Shown here piece by piece: positions 57,140 to 64,000 of a DNA stretch of 64,000 bases; the first letter of the stretch is position 1; each line of letters begins with the position of its first letter. Under the pieces are notes generated by a model, which ran no database searches, had not been told where the DNA came from, and worked only from the letters and a program-made list of their open reading frames with translations. Position numbers and translations under genes: made by a program. The DNA is from Microbispora rosea (GTDB lineage: Bacteria > Actinomycetota > Actinomycetes > Streptosporangiales > Streptosporangiaceae): positions 1-64,000 of the forward strand of contig NZ_FTNI01000032.1 in NCBI RefSeq assembly GCF_900156315.1, in the 5' to 3' direction.

Positions 57140-57883
57140 ATGGAGCCGACGAAACGGGGCCGCGTCCGGGTGGAGACGACGGCCAAGCGCGTGCGTGCCT
57201 ACGTCGAGGGCCGGGCGGTGGCCGACACCACCCGGGCCCTGCTGGTCTGGGAGGTCCCCTACTACCCGACGTACTACTTCCCGGCGGACGACGTCCGCGC
57301 GGAGGAGCTGAAGGCCACCGGGGAGACGCGGCACTCGCCGAGCAGGGGCGACGCGGCGGTCCACGACGTGGCCGGCCGGGCGGGCGCCGCCCTCGTGTAC
57401 GGGGACGACGCGCCGCTGGAGCAGATCCGGGGCCACGTCCGCTTCGAGTGGAACGCGATGGACAACTGGTTCGAGGAGGACGAGGAGGTCTTCGTCCATC
57501 CCCGCGACCCGTACACGCGGGTGGACATCCTGCCCAGTTCGCGTCACGTACGGGTGGAGGTGGGCGGCGTCACCGTCGCCGACTCGCGCAGCCCGCGCAT
57601 CCTGTTCGAGACCGGCCTGCCGCCGCGTTACTACCTGCCGAAGACCGACGTGCGGCTGGACCTGCTGCGCCCGTCGGAGACCGTGACCCACTGCCCGTAC
57701 AAGGGCCGCGCGGTGTACTGGTCGGTCGGCGAGGACGAATCCGGCAGGGACCTCGTCTGGTCGTACCCCACGCCGCTCCCGGAGTCGCAGAAGATCGCCG
57801 GGCTGGTCGCCTTCTACGACGAGAAGGTGGACGTGTACGTCGACGGCGTCCTCCAGGACCGCCCGAAGTCGAAGTTCGCCTGA
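57140..57883 (+). CDS. DUF427 domain protein, tandem domains
   Basis: A 247-residue protein with two DUF427 domains. The first covers ~5-110 (RVRVETTAKRVRAYVEGRAVADTTRALLVWEVPYYPTYYFPADDV as landmark run, KATGETRHSPSRGDAAVHDV), and the second ~125-240 (HVRVEVGGVTVADSRSPRILFETGLPPRYYLPKTDV, SETVTHCPYKGRAVYWSV, LVAFYDEKVDVYVDGVLQDRP). The CPYKG and DYW/DEKV motifs are typical of DUF427, a beta-tent fold of unknown function. ATG 57140. It ends 13 nt before the convergent VapC gene. Confidence 0.85.
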   Translation: MEPTKRGRVRVETTAKRVRAYVEGRAVADTTRALLVWEVPYYPTYYFPADDVRAEELKATGETRHSPSRGDAAVHDVAGRAGAALVYGDDAPLEQIRGHVRFEWNAMDNWFEEDEEVFVHPRDPYTRVDILPSSRHVRVEVGGVTVADSRSPRILFETGLPPRYYLPKTDVRLDLLRPSETVTHCPYKGRAVYWSVGEDESGRDLVWSYPTPLPESQKIAGLVAFYDEKVDVYVDGVLQDRPKSKFA

Positions 57884-57896
57884 CCCTCGCTACCGG

Positions 57897-58319
57897 TCAG
57901 CCGTGAAGGTCGAACGGATTCAGCACAGAGACACCGGTGCCCTCGAAGTCCTTGACGTTCCGGCTGACCAGGGTCCATCCGTGCACCCTGGCCGTCGCCG
58001 CGATCAGGCCGTCCGTCGTCGGCAGGGTTCGTACGCCGTTCAGCCGTCCCCACTCCTCGGCGACCGCGGGAGTCACGGGGACGATGCGGTCTCCGAACTG
58101 CCGCTGCAAGGCGTGCAGCCAGCGCTCCAGCACCGCCGCCTGTGCGGGGTCGCTGCGCCTGCGGAGTTCGACTCCGCAACGGATCTCGCCGACGGTGAGG
58201 CTGCTCATGTAGAGCGTGGGTCCGTGAGCCGCGTCGATCCAGTCCCTGACTGAGACGCTCCCGTTCCGCTTGCGCGCCTCCGACACCACGTTCGTGTCGA
58301 GCAGATAGCCGACGGGCAT
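57897..58319 (-). CDS. vapC: PIN-domain toxin, VapC type
   Basis: A 140-residue PIN-domain RNase: LLDTNVVSE with the first catalytic Asp (near residue 8), SSLTVGEIRCGVEL (Glu), TDGLIAATARVHG (Asp) and SRNVKDFEGTGVSVLNPF (C-terminal Asp). VapC toxins cleave tRNA or rRNA. Its ATG overlaps the TGA of the Phd/YefM-type antitoxin (TGATG), a one-base overlap typical of toxin-antitoxin operons. Confidence 0.93.
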   Translation of the reverse strand: MPVGYLLDTNVVSEARKRNGSVSVRDWIDAAHGPTLYMSSLTVGEIRCGVELRRRSDPAQAAVLERWLHALQRQFGDRIVPVTPAVAEEWGRLNGVRTLPTTDGLIAATARVHGWTLVSRNVKDFEGTGVSVLNPFDLHG

Positions 58320-58570
58320 CAGCCGAGGTCCACCTCTCGTGGGAGGTCCTTGTTCCGAGGGAACTCGACGTCGTCGTCCCAATCGGGGTCCGCGAGGAGG
58401 AAACGGGCGAAGTCGGGGGCGTCTCCTTTGAGACGGCGGTATTCGGCGATGTCGATGACCACCGCGACCTCTTCACCGTGCCGTGTAACGACCTGCGGGC
58501 CTTCGTCAAGCGCGCGGCGCACGACCTCGCTGAACCGTTGTTTCGCCTCTTGCACCTGCCAGGCGGTCAT
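58319..58570 (-). CDS. Antitoxin, Phd/YefM type
   Basis: An 83-residue protein with the Phd/YefM N-terminal fold (WQVQEAKQRFSEVVRRALDEGPQVVTRHGEEVAVVI as family pattern, then DIAEYRRLKG) and a C-terminal tail (FARFLLADPDWDDDVEFPRN) that likely threads into the toxin. It precedes vapC and overlaps it by one base. An imperfect palindrome centred on TCTAGA lies just upstream, probably the autoregulatory operator. Confidence 0.92.
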   Translation of the reverse strand: MTAWQVQEAKQRFSEVVRRALDEGPQVVTRHGEEVAVVIDIAEYRRLKGDAPDFARFLLADPDWDDDVEFPRNKDLPREVDLG

Positions 58571-58585
58571 AGCGGCGCTCCTGTC

Positions 58586-58606
58586 TAGTCTGTCTAGATA
58601 GGACTA
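58586..58606. promoter_or_regulatory. Palindromic operator of the toxin-antitoxin operon
   Basis: TAGTC (58586-58590) and GACTA (58602-58606) flank a central palindrome TCTAGA (58593-58598), and GTCTAG is repeated directly. The site is 16 nt upstream of the antitoxin ATG (58570), the place expected for binding of the antitoxin-toxin complex. Confidence 0.6.
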
Positions 58607-58658
58607 TAGGCGCTGGCGGGCGGCGGCGCGGTCGAGCGGGAGCTGTGCCGCGGGTGAC

Positions 58659-58946
58659 TCAGCGGCGGATGACGTGGAGGACGCTGGCGATGCGCTCCGC
58701 GGCGGTGACCACGTCGGAGGCGTGCCCGATCCGGCCGGCCCAGGACAGCCAGTACCACCACTCGCCGTCGCTGGCGCTGGACGCGAGCACGTCCTCGGCC
58801 ATCGTGGGCTCCATGGGGTTGATGACGCGCAGACGTGGATAGAGGCCGGCCGGCGCCGTCAGGCGCACCTGGAAGGAGTGGGCCTCGAGCTGCGCGGCGA
58901 GCCGCTCCAGGTGGTCCATCGCCTCGCTGCGGTCTACCGTCGTCAT
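58659..58946 (-). CDS. Small hypothetical protein
   Basis: A 95-residue soluble protein with pattern LERLAAQLEAHSFQVRLTAPAGLYPRLRVINP and, in the C-terminal half, DGEWWYWLSWAGRIGHASDVVTAAERIASVLHVI. It resembles small proteins encoded next to XRE regulators in Streptosporangiales, and the WWYWLSW...GHASDV patch looks conserved. No known domain recognised. ATG 58946 follows GGAGG at 7 nt. It is divergent from the XRE/TPR regulator at 59187, across a 240-bp control region. Confidence 0.7.
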   Translation of the reverse strand: MTTVDRSEAMDHLERLAAQLEAHSFQVRLTAPAGLYPRLRVINPMEPTMAEDVLASSASDGEWWYWLSWAGRIGHASDVVTAAERIASVLHVIRR

Positions 58947-59127
58947 GGTCAGCCTCCGGGAACGTCAGGACCTATCACCGGAAAGGGTGAACCCGCAACG
59001 ACCCACCGGCAATCGCGCCGATTCGCCGAAACCGTGCAATAACCAGGGAACTCGCTCGGATTCCGTGGAACACCCGCGGGTTCGGGAACACGAAGGGGTA
59101 ACAGTCCCGGGGGGTTGCGTGCCTGCG

Positions 59128-59156
59128 CGTTTACCTTGGGGAAACAACCGTAAACG
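59128..59156. promoter_or_regulatory. Inverted repeat CGTTTAC-N15-GTAAACG upstream of the XRE regulator
   Basis: Exact 7-bp arms at 59128-59134 and 59150-59156, 30 bp upstream of the XRE start (59187). A probable autoregulatory operator, possibly also governing the divergent small hypothetical gene. Confidence 0.5.
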
Positions 59157-59186
59157 GGGACCGCTTCACCAGTGGAGGGCGTGCAC

Positions 59187-60677
59187 ATGGCCCGCGGAGA
59201 GCACTCACCCGCTTGCGCGCGTCGCTGGCGCGAACAGGCACAGGCACGGCAGTGGACGCTCTGGCAGACCGTTCAGGCGATCCACGGGTGCTGCGGCGTC
59301 AGCCTGCTGAAAGCGCACAGGCTCGGCCGCGGGTGGTCGGCCAGGCAGGCGATCGAGGAGCTGGAGCAGTTGTGCGAGCAGCACAATCTCGGTCACCCTC
59401 GGGCGAGCATCGACCTGCTGAACGCCTGGGAGAACAACCGGGCCCGCCCGCGTCCCCAGACCATCGACCTGCTGGCCCGGCTCTACCGGGCCAACGCCGT
59501 ACGGCTCGGCCTGGCCGGCGACTACTGCGAGGACACGGGCGGGCAGAAGATCGTCGTGGTGGGGCCGGGCCAGACCGGTGAGCAGGCCCGGGCCGAGGAC
59601 CCGGCCGCCGACGACGCGGAGCGCCGGGCGCTGTTCCACCAGGCGATGCTGATGGGCACGCCGAGCGGCCGGTTCTTCGCGGAGGTCGAGGGCCTGCGCC
59701 ACGACCTCGACCGCACGATGGCCACGGGCACGGTGAGCGAGGACCAGCTCGACCGGCTGGACGAGCAGGTGCTGCGCTACCGCAGGGAGTACATGACGAC
59801 CCCGCCGACGCCGATGCTCTGCCGGGTCATGCTGGAGATCTCCGACGTGCGCCGGCTGAGCGGGGTCCGCCAGCCGTCGTCGGTGCAGCGCCGCCTGCTC
59901 ACCGCGACCACCATGCTCACCCTGCTCGCCGCCGACGCGCTGATGAAGCTGGGCGACACCCGCCAGGCCCACGCCTGGTACGGCACCGCCCGCGCCGCCT
60001 CCGACGACGTGGGCGACCTGCGGCTGCGGGCGCTCGTGCGGGCCCAGCAGACCATGCTCCTCTACTACTACGGCGACCTGAACGAGACGGTGCGGCTGGC
60101 CCGCGAGGCGCGGATGCTGGCCGGCTCGGCCCCCAGCTCGCCCGCGGCGCTGGCGGCGGCGGCCGAGGCCCGCGCGCTGGCCAGGATGGGGGACGGCAAG
60201 GCCGCCAGGATCGCGCTCGCCGAGGCGGAGCAGATCTTCGCCCGCATGCGCGGCATCAGCCAGGACGACCTGGCCTTCGTCTTCACCGAAAAGCGGATGA
60301 AGTTCTACCGCACCGGCACCCTGATCGAGCTGGGGGACGCCCAGCAGGTGCAGGGCATCGACGGGTTCCCCCCGGGTTTCCAGACCATCGACCCGGCGCT
60401 GATCCTGCTCGACCAGGCGAGCCACCTGGCCAGGCACGGCGACCACGAGGAGGCGTGCAGGATCGCCGCGGACGCGCTGCGGCAGGTGCCCGCCGAGCAC
60501 CGCACGTCGATCGTCGTCACCCGGGCCAGGGCCCTGCTGGCGGACGCCGATCCCGCGCTGCCCGCCGTACGGCGCCTGCGACGGGTGCTGTCGGAGTCGT
60601 CGCCCACGCTCGCCCTCAGCGGGCTGTTCCCCGTCGCGGACGTCCACGTCGCCGCCGAGACCGCCGAGAACGCCTGA
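59187..60677 (+). CDS. XRE family regulator with TPR-like region
   Basis: A 496-residue protein. The N-terminal HTH (residues ~15-110: ACARRWREQAQARQWTLWQTVQAIHG and, after an inserted loop, SIDLLNAWENNRARPRPQTIDLLARLY) is of the XRE type adapted for actinomycetes; the rest, ~150-490, is helical with TPR-like pairs (LMKLGDTRQAHAWYGTARAASDDVG, MLLYYYGDLNETVRLAREARML, HLARHGDHEEACRIAADALRQV). Such proteins are common in Streptosporangiales with an adjacent phosphotransferase gene. ATG 59187 has GGAGGG 7 nt upstream; GTG 59172 is an alternative. It is 7 nt ahead of the phosphotransferase gene, so one operon. Confidence 0.82.
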   Translation: MARGEHSPACARRWREQAQARQWTLWQTVQAIHGCCGVSLLKAHRLGRGWSARQAIEELEQLCEQHNLGHPRASIDLLNAWENNRARPRPQTIDLLARLYRANAVRLGLAGDYCEDTGGQKIVVVGPGQTGEQARAEDPAADDAERRALFHQAMLMGTPSGRFFAEVEGLRHDLDRTMATGTVSEDQLDRLDEQVLRYRREYMTTPPTPMLCRVMLEISDVRRLSGVRQPSSVQRRLLTATTMLTLLAADALMKLGDTRQAHAWYGTARAASDDVGDLRLRALVRAQQTMLLYYYGDLNETVRLAREARMLAGSAPSSPAALAAAAEARALARMGDGKAARIALAEAEQIFARMRGISQDDLAFVFTEKRMKFYRTGTLIELGDAQQVQGIDGFPPGFQTIDPALILLDQASHLARHGDHEEACRIAADALRQVPAEHRTSIVVTRARALLADADPALPAVRRLRRVLSESSPTLALSGLFPVADVHVAAETAENA

Positions 60678-60684
60678 AACCGCC

Positions 60685-61608
60685 ATGAGGACGATGGAGC
60701 CGGCACCGCTGGCCGAGGAGGCGTTCGGGGTCCTGCGCGAGGTCTGCGCGAAGATCGGGGTGGACACGCGGGGCGCGCGGCTCCTGCGGCTGCGCAGCAA
60801 CGCGGTCTTCAAGCTGCAGGGAGACGTGGCGGGCGGGGAGCTGGTGGTGCGGATCGCGACCGCGCCGGACGCGCTGACCCGGCTGCCGGTGGTCGTGGCG
60901 GTCGCCCGCTGGCTCGCCGACCGGGGCTTCCCGACCGTGCGGCCCGCCGACGAGATCGCCGACCAGCCGATCGTGCACGACGGCCGGGCGGTCACCTTCT
61001 GGCGGTACGTCCCCTCCCGCGGCCGTCCGACGACCCGGCAGCTCGGCCGGGTGCTGCGCAGCCTGCACCGCGAGCCGGTGCCGCCGGTGGGGCTGCGGAC
61101 GCTCACCGACCCCCTCGCCGAGGTGCGGCACGCGGTGGAGCACCGGGCCGAGGTGCTCACCGTCGCCCAGCGGTCCTGGCTGAGCGACCGCATCGAGGAG
61201 CTCACCGGGCGCTGGCACGACCTGGACACCGGCTCGCCGGTGCTGCTGCACGGGGACGCCTGGATCGACAACCTGCTGCGCTGCCAGGACGGGCACGTGG
61301 TGCTGTGCGACTGGGACGGCGTGGCCGTCGGCCCGCGCCAGTGGGACCTGGTGCACACCTACCACGGGCAGCGCCGCTTCGGCCTGTCGGCGGCCGACGT
61401 GGACGAGTTCGCCCGCGCGTACGGCTCGGACCTGCGGCTGTGGCCCGGCTACAGCACCCTGATGGAGGTGCGAGACATGTACGCCGTGGGCATCCATATC
61501 CGGAACGCCTCCGGCGACCCGTTCTCCCGGCAGGAGTTGCCCCGGCGGCTCGACTCGCTCACACGCGGTGACGGGCACGCGCGCTGGTACATGGCGGCAC
61601 CGGCATAG
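60685..61608 (+). CDS. Aminoglycoside phosphotransferase (APH)-family protein
   Basis: A 307-residue member of the APH/choline kinase superfamily: NAVFKLQGDVAGGELVVRIATAPD (nucleotide loop and lysine region), catalytic loop LLHGDAWIDNLL (Asp and Asn) and CDWDGVAVGPRQWDLV (metal Asp). Members phosphorylate aminoglycosides, choline or other small alcohols; the substrate is unknown. ATG 60685. It directly follows the XRE/TPR gene and is presumably cotranscribed with it. No resistance gene or transporter is adjacent. Confidence 0.85.
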   Translation: MRTMEPAPLAEEAFGVLREVCAKIGVDTRGARLLRLRSNAVFKLQGDVAGGELVVRIATAPDALTRLPVVVAVARWLADRGFPTVRPADEIADQPIVHDGRAVTFWRYVPSRGRPTTRQLGRVLRSLHREPVPPVGLRTLTDPLAEVRHAVEHRAEVLTVAQRSWLSDRIEELTGRWHDLDTGSPVLLHGDAWIDNLLRCQDGHVVLCDWDGVAVGPRQWDLVHTYHGQRRFGLSAADVDEFARAYGSDLRLWPGYSTLMEVRDMYAVGIHIRNASGDPFSRQELPRRLDSLTRGDGHARWYMAAPA

Positions 61609-61820
61609 CCTCGGGTAATCGCGGGTACTGACCGTACAGGCTGCGAGTGTCGCAGTAGACAATTCCTGAAAACATGGTTTGTAAAAAGCGCACCCGGGTC
61701 AGACCCGGTGGCGGATATGCGCGCATTTCCAGCGTCTCACGCGGTCGCGCGACGAATCCGCTGCGCAGCCTCGTGCTCCCGACCTGGGAACATGGTGTGG
61801 CTTCCAAGAAGGAGAAGCAG

Positions 61821-62024
61821 TTGTCTGAAGGCACTGTCAAGTGGTTCAACGCCGAAAAGGGCTTCGGTTTCATCGCTCCGGACGACGGCACCGCTGACGT
61901 GTTCGTTCATTATTCGGCGATCACTTCGAACGGTTACCGCACGCTGGACCAGAACCAGAGAGTCAGCTACGTGACCGTTCAGGGCAACAAGGGACCGCAG
62001 GCCGAACAGGTCACGCCGCTCTGA
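61821..62024 (+). CDS. cspA: Cold-shock protein
   Basis: A 67-residue cold-shock domain with RNP1 KGFGFI and RNP2 VFVHYS (TVKWFNAEKGFGF, DVFVHYSAI). It binds single-stranded RNA and DNA. TTG 61821 is chosen because AAGGAG lies 6 nt upstream; the frame is open further upstream but the family length (67) fits this start. The preceding 212 bp gap (61609-61820) contains no gene and would give a long 5' leader, typical of cold-shock genes. A terminator follows (62082-62117). Confidence 0.95.
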   Translation: MSEGTVKWFNAEKGFGFIAPDDGTADVFVHYSAITSNGYRTLDQNQRVSYVTVQGNKGPQAEQVTPL

Positions 62025-62081
62025 CGACGTGACTCATGGTGACATCGCGGTCGTGACCGGCCGCGCCTGCGGCACCACGTC

Positions 62082-62117
62082 GGCCCGCGCCGCTGCGGCG
62101 GCGCGGGCCCGATGTTT
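62082..62117 (+). terminator. Intrinsic terminator after cspA
   Basis: GGCCCGCGCCGC (62082-62093) pairs exactly with 62098-62109 around loop TGCG, a 12-bp stem, followed by CGATGTTTT (T-run 62114-62117). It lies about 60 nt after the cspA stop and upstream of the GH13 gene. Confidence 0.85.
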
Positions 62118-62161
62118 TACCGTTCCTTTGCCGGGCAGCGGCAACGGTCATGAGATTGAGC

Positions 62162-63832
62162 ATGACCTCCGATCTGTGGTGGAAGAACGCGGTCGTGTAC
62201 TGCCTCGACATCGAAACCTTCGCCGACGGCAACGGCGACGGGATCGGTGACTTCAGAGGGGCGATCCAACGCATCGACCATCTGGACCGGATGGGCGTGA
62301 CGTGCATCTGGCTCATGCCGTTCTTCCCGACGCCCGACAAGGACGACGGCTACGACATCACCGACTTCTACCGCGTCGACCCGCGCCTCGGCACGCTCGG
62401 CGACTTCGTCGAGTTCATGCGGGTGGCCAGGGACCGCGGCATCAGGGTCATCGCCGATCTCGTGGTCAACCACACCTCCGACCAGCATCCCTGGTTCAAG
62501 GACGCGCGTTCCAGCCGCGACTCCCGCTATCGGGACTGGTACATCTGGTCCGACAAGCCGGAGCCCGACGATCCCAACGGCATCGTGTTCCCCGACGAGG
62601 AGGACAGCCTCTGGGAGTACGACGAGAAGACCGGGCAGTACTACTTCCACCGGTTCTACCGGTTCCAGCCCGACCTGAACACCGCCAACCCCGAGGTGCA
62701 GGACGAGATCTCCCGGATCCTCGGCTTCTGGATGGAGCTGGGCCTGTCGGGCTTCCGGGTGGACGCCGTGCCGTTCCTCGTCGAGCAGGTCACCGACAGC
62801 GACGACCTGCCGGACCCGCACGAGTTCTTCGCCTGCCTGCGAGCCTTCCTCAGTCGCCGCGACGGCAGCGCCATCCTCCTCGGCGAGGTGAACCTGCCGT
62901 ACGGCGACCTGGTGCGGTACTTCGGCAACGATCTCGGCGACGAGATCACCATGTGCTTCGACTTCATCACCATGCAGCGGACGTACCTGTCGCTGGCCCG
63001 TCAGGACGGCGGTCCGCTGGCCGCCGCGCTGCGGGAGCGCCCCAAGCCGCCCAAGGACTCCCAGTGGGCCACGTTCGTCCGCAACCACGACGAGCTCACC
63101 CTCGACAAACTGAGCGACGCCGAGCGCGAGGAGGTCTTCGCGGCCTTCGGCCCCGACAAGGACATGCAGCTGTTCGGCCGGGGCCTGCGCCGGCGCCTGC
63201 CGACGATGCTGGGCGGCGACCTCGACCGGATCAAGATGGCCTACAGCCTGCTGTTCTCGCTGCCGGGCACTCCGGTGCTCTTCTACGGCGAGGAGATCGG
63301 CATGGGGGAGAACCTGGAGCTGGAGGGCCGCCAGGCCGTCCGCACGCCCATGCAGTGGACCCCGCACCGCAACGGAGGCTTCAGCGACGCCGACCCCTCG
63401 AAGGTGCAGATCCCCATGCCCACCGGGGACTACGGCCCCGAGAAGGTCAACGTCAGCGCGCAGGAGCGCGACCCCGACTCGCTGCTGTCGTGGATCACCC
63501 GGCTGATCCGGCACTACCGCGACTGCCCCGAGTTCGCCTGGGGGGAGTACACGGTGCTCGACACCGGCGTGGACGCCGTTTTCGCCCACCGGGCCGACTG
63601 CGACGGCGAGACGGTCGTGGCCGTGCACAACCTCGGCGAGACCGAGGTCGAGGTCGAGATCACCCTGGACGGGCTCGACTCGTCCAAGGTGCTGACCGAC
63701 CTGCTGGTGGACGGCACGGTCGAGATCTCCGGCTCCGGCCGGGCCCGCTTCCCCATGGGCAGGTACGGCTGCCGCTGGTTCCGCGCCTCCACCCCCGAGA
63801 CGGCCCCGGCCGATTCCGCCGACGTCTCCTAG
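62162..63832 (+). CDS. GH13 alpha-amylase-family enzyme, trehalose synthase-like
   Basis: A ~556-residue glycosidase of the trehalose-synthase/oligoglucosidase branch of GH13: LWWKNAVVYCLDIETFADGNGDGIGDFRG start, GLSGFRVDAVPFL with the nucleophile Asp, ILLGEVNLP with the acid/base Glu, and FVRNHDELTLDKL with the third Asp. A C-terminal beta domain follows (VVAVHNLGETEVEVEITLDGL). Such enzymes either interconvert maltose and trehalose or hydrolyse alpha-glucosides. ATG 62162 matches the family N-terminus; ATG 62150 is upstream. Separated by 72 bp from the next gene. Confidence 0.85.
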   Translation: MTSDLWWKNAVVYCLDIETFADGNGDGIGDFRGAIQRIDHLDRMGVTCIWLMPFFPTPDKDDGYDITDFYRVDPRLGTLGDFVEFMRVARDRGIRVIADLVVNHTSDQHPWFKDARSSRDSRYRDWYIWSDKPEPDDPNGIVFPDEEDSLWEYDEKTGQYYFHRFYRFQPDLNTANPEVQDEISRILGFWMELGLSGFRVDAVPFLVEQVTDSDDLPDPHEFFACLRAFLSRRDGSAILLGEVNLPYGDLVRYFGNDLGDEITMCFDFITMQRTYLSLARQDGGPLAAALRERPKPPKDSQWATFVRNHDELTLDKLSDAEREEVFAAFGPDKDMQLFGRGLRRRLPTMLGGDLDRIKMAYSLLFSLPGTPVLFYGEEIGMGENLELEGRQAVRTPMQWTPHRNGGFSDADPSKVQIPMPTGDYGPEKVNVSAQERDPDSLLSWITRLIRHYRDCPEFAWGEYTVLDTGVDAVFAHRADCDGETVVAVHNLGETEVEVEITLDGLDSSKVLTDLLVDGTVEISGSGRARFPMGRYGCRWFRASTPETAPADSADVS

Positions 63833-63904
63833 GGGATCCCTCAGGGGCGGCTCGGGTGGATCTCCGATGGGCCCGCGCCCTTCCCACGGCCACAGTGAAG
63901 AGCC

Positions 63905-64000
63905 ATGGGAATGGTCTTGGGATACGCGCTGGTCGCGGCCGGCGCCACCGCGATGCTCGCGCTGCACCTGGTGGGAGGGCTCGACCCGCTCACGGCGACG
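63905..64000 (+). CDS. Membrane protein start, DUF998-like, cut by window
   Basis: Open from ATG 63905 to the right edge (32 codons). The N-terminus is hydrophobic (GYALVAAGATAMLALHLVGG) and continues LDPLTAT, which fits the first transmembrane helix of DUF998-type membrane proteins. Too short for a firm call. Confidence 0.45.
   Translation, partial: MGMVLGYALVAAGATAMLALHLVGGLDPLTAT

Noticed and set aside
1..64000. CRISPR array, prophage or insertion sequence
   Set aside because: No spaced direct-repeat array, integrase, transposase, capsid or terminal inverted repeats were found; the DUF222-HNH gene and VapBC are the only mobile-like elements and do not define an island.

Overview
The window is high-GC DNA (about 70 % or more by eye) with many GTG and TTG starts, short gaps, divergent promoters and actinobacterial gene families (DUF2510, SARP/BTAD regulator, Ser/Thr kinases with extracellular domains, DDN-type F420 enzyme, DUF222-HNH, XRE/TPR plus phosphotransferase pair, tRNA-His beside orn). 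It is a chromosomal segment of an actinomycete, most likely of the Streptosporangiales; that rank is an inference from gene content. There is no prophage, IS element, CRISPR array or rRNA. About 60 protein genes, one tRNA and two clear intrinsic terminators are supported.

Layout. 1-9.9 kb: truncated secreted lectin, TenA, SRPBCC protein, AlkZ-like DNA glycosylase, HTH regulator, phospholipase C, Dps, orphan ModA, MFS exporter, hydrolase. 9.9-11.9 kb: four-gene operon of three roadblock/LC7 proteins and a DUF4388 protein, with no GTPase. 12-17.8 kb: DUF523, DUF4032, DUF885, class II aldolase, pterin dehydratase, a DDN-hemerythrin fusion and a MarR regulator. 17.9-23 kb: DUF222-HNH protein with a huge low-complexity insert, spermidine-synthase-like protein, class B PBP. 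23-26.6 kb: lysine catabolism (Lrp, aminotransferase, lysine 6-aminotransferase) and a small LuxR-type protein. 26.6-32.4 kb: PadR, ABC ATPase, ABC permease and penicillin-acylase-type enzyme in one coupled operon behind a perfect palindrome. 32.4-33.2 kb: tRNA-His and orn. 33.2-39.6 kb: DUF2510 protein, pseudokinase and two membrane Ser/Thr kinases. 39.6-48.4 kb: split-barrel flavoprotein and MocR, amidase-like protein, membrane-anchored ECF sigma fusion, solute-binding/VWA fusion, TrmH-type methyltransferase, D,D-carboxypeptidase, VTT membrane protein. 48.6-57 kb: large SARP ATPase, then UPF0104 membrane protein, PIG-L deacetylase, GT4 glycosyltransferase, a 31-residue Pro/Arg-rich peptide gene and a cysteinyl-tRNA synthetase paralogue with a ruined KMSKS loop. 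57-64 kb: DUF427, VapBC, small unknown, XRE/TPR regulator plus phosphotransferase, cold-shock protein, GH13 enzyme and the start of a membrane protein.

The most novel locus is 55.38-57.01 kb: a small gene with an excellent Shine-Dalgarno, whose product contains PRPRPPR as in oncocin-type proline-rich antimicrobial peptides, lies just downstream of the altered CysRS paralogue on the same strand. With the GT4 and PIG-L genes next door, the enzyme classes echo mycothiol synthesis (MshA, MshB, MshC). Other candidates are the GTPase-less roadblock operon, the acylase/ABC/PadR operon, and the clustered membrane signalling proteins (ECF fusion, pseudokinase plus two kinases). Convergent genes here repeatedly overlap at their 3' ends, so the DNA is tightly packed.
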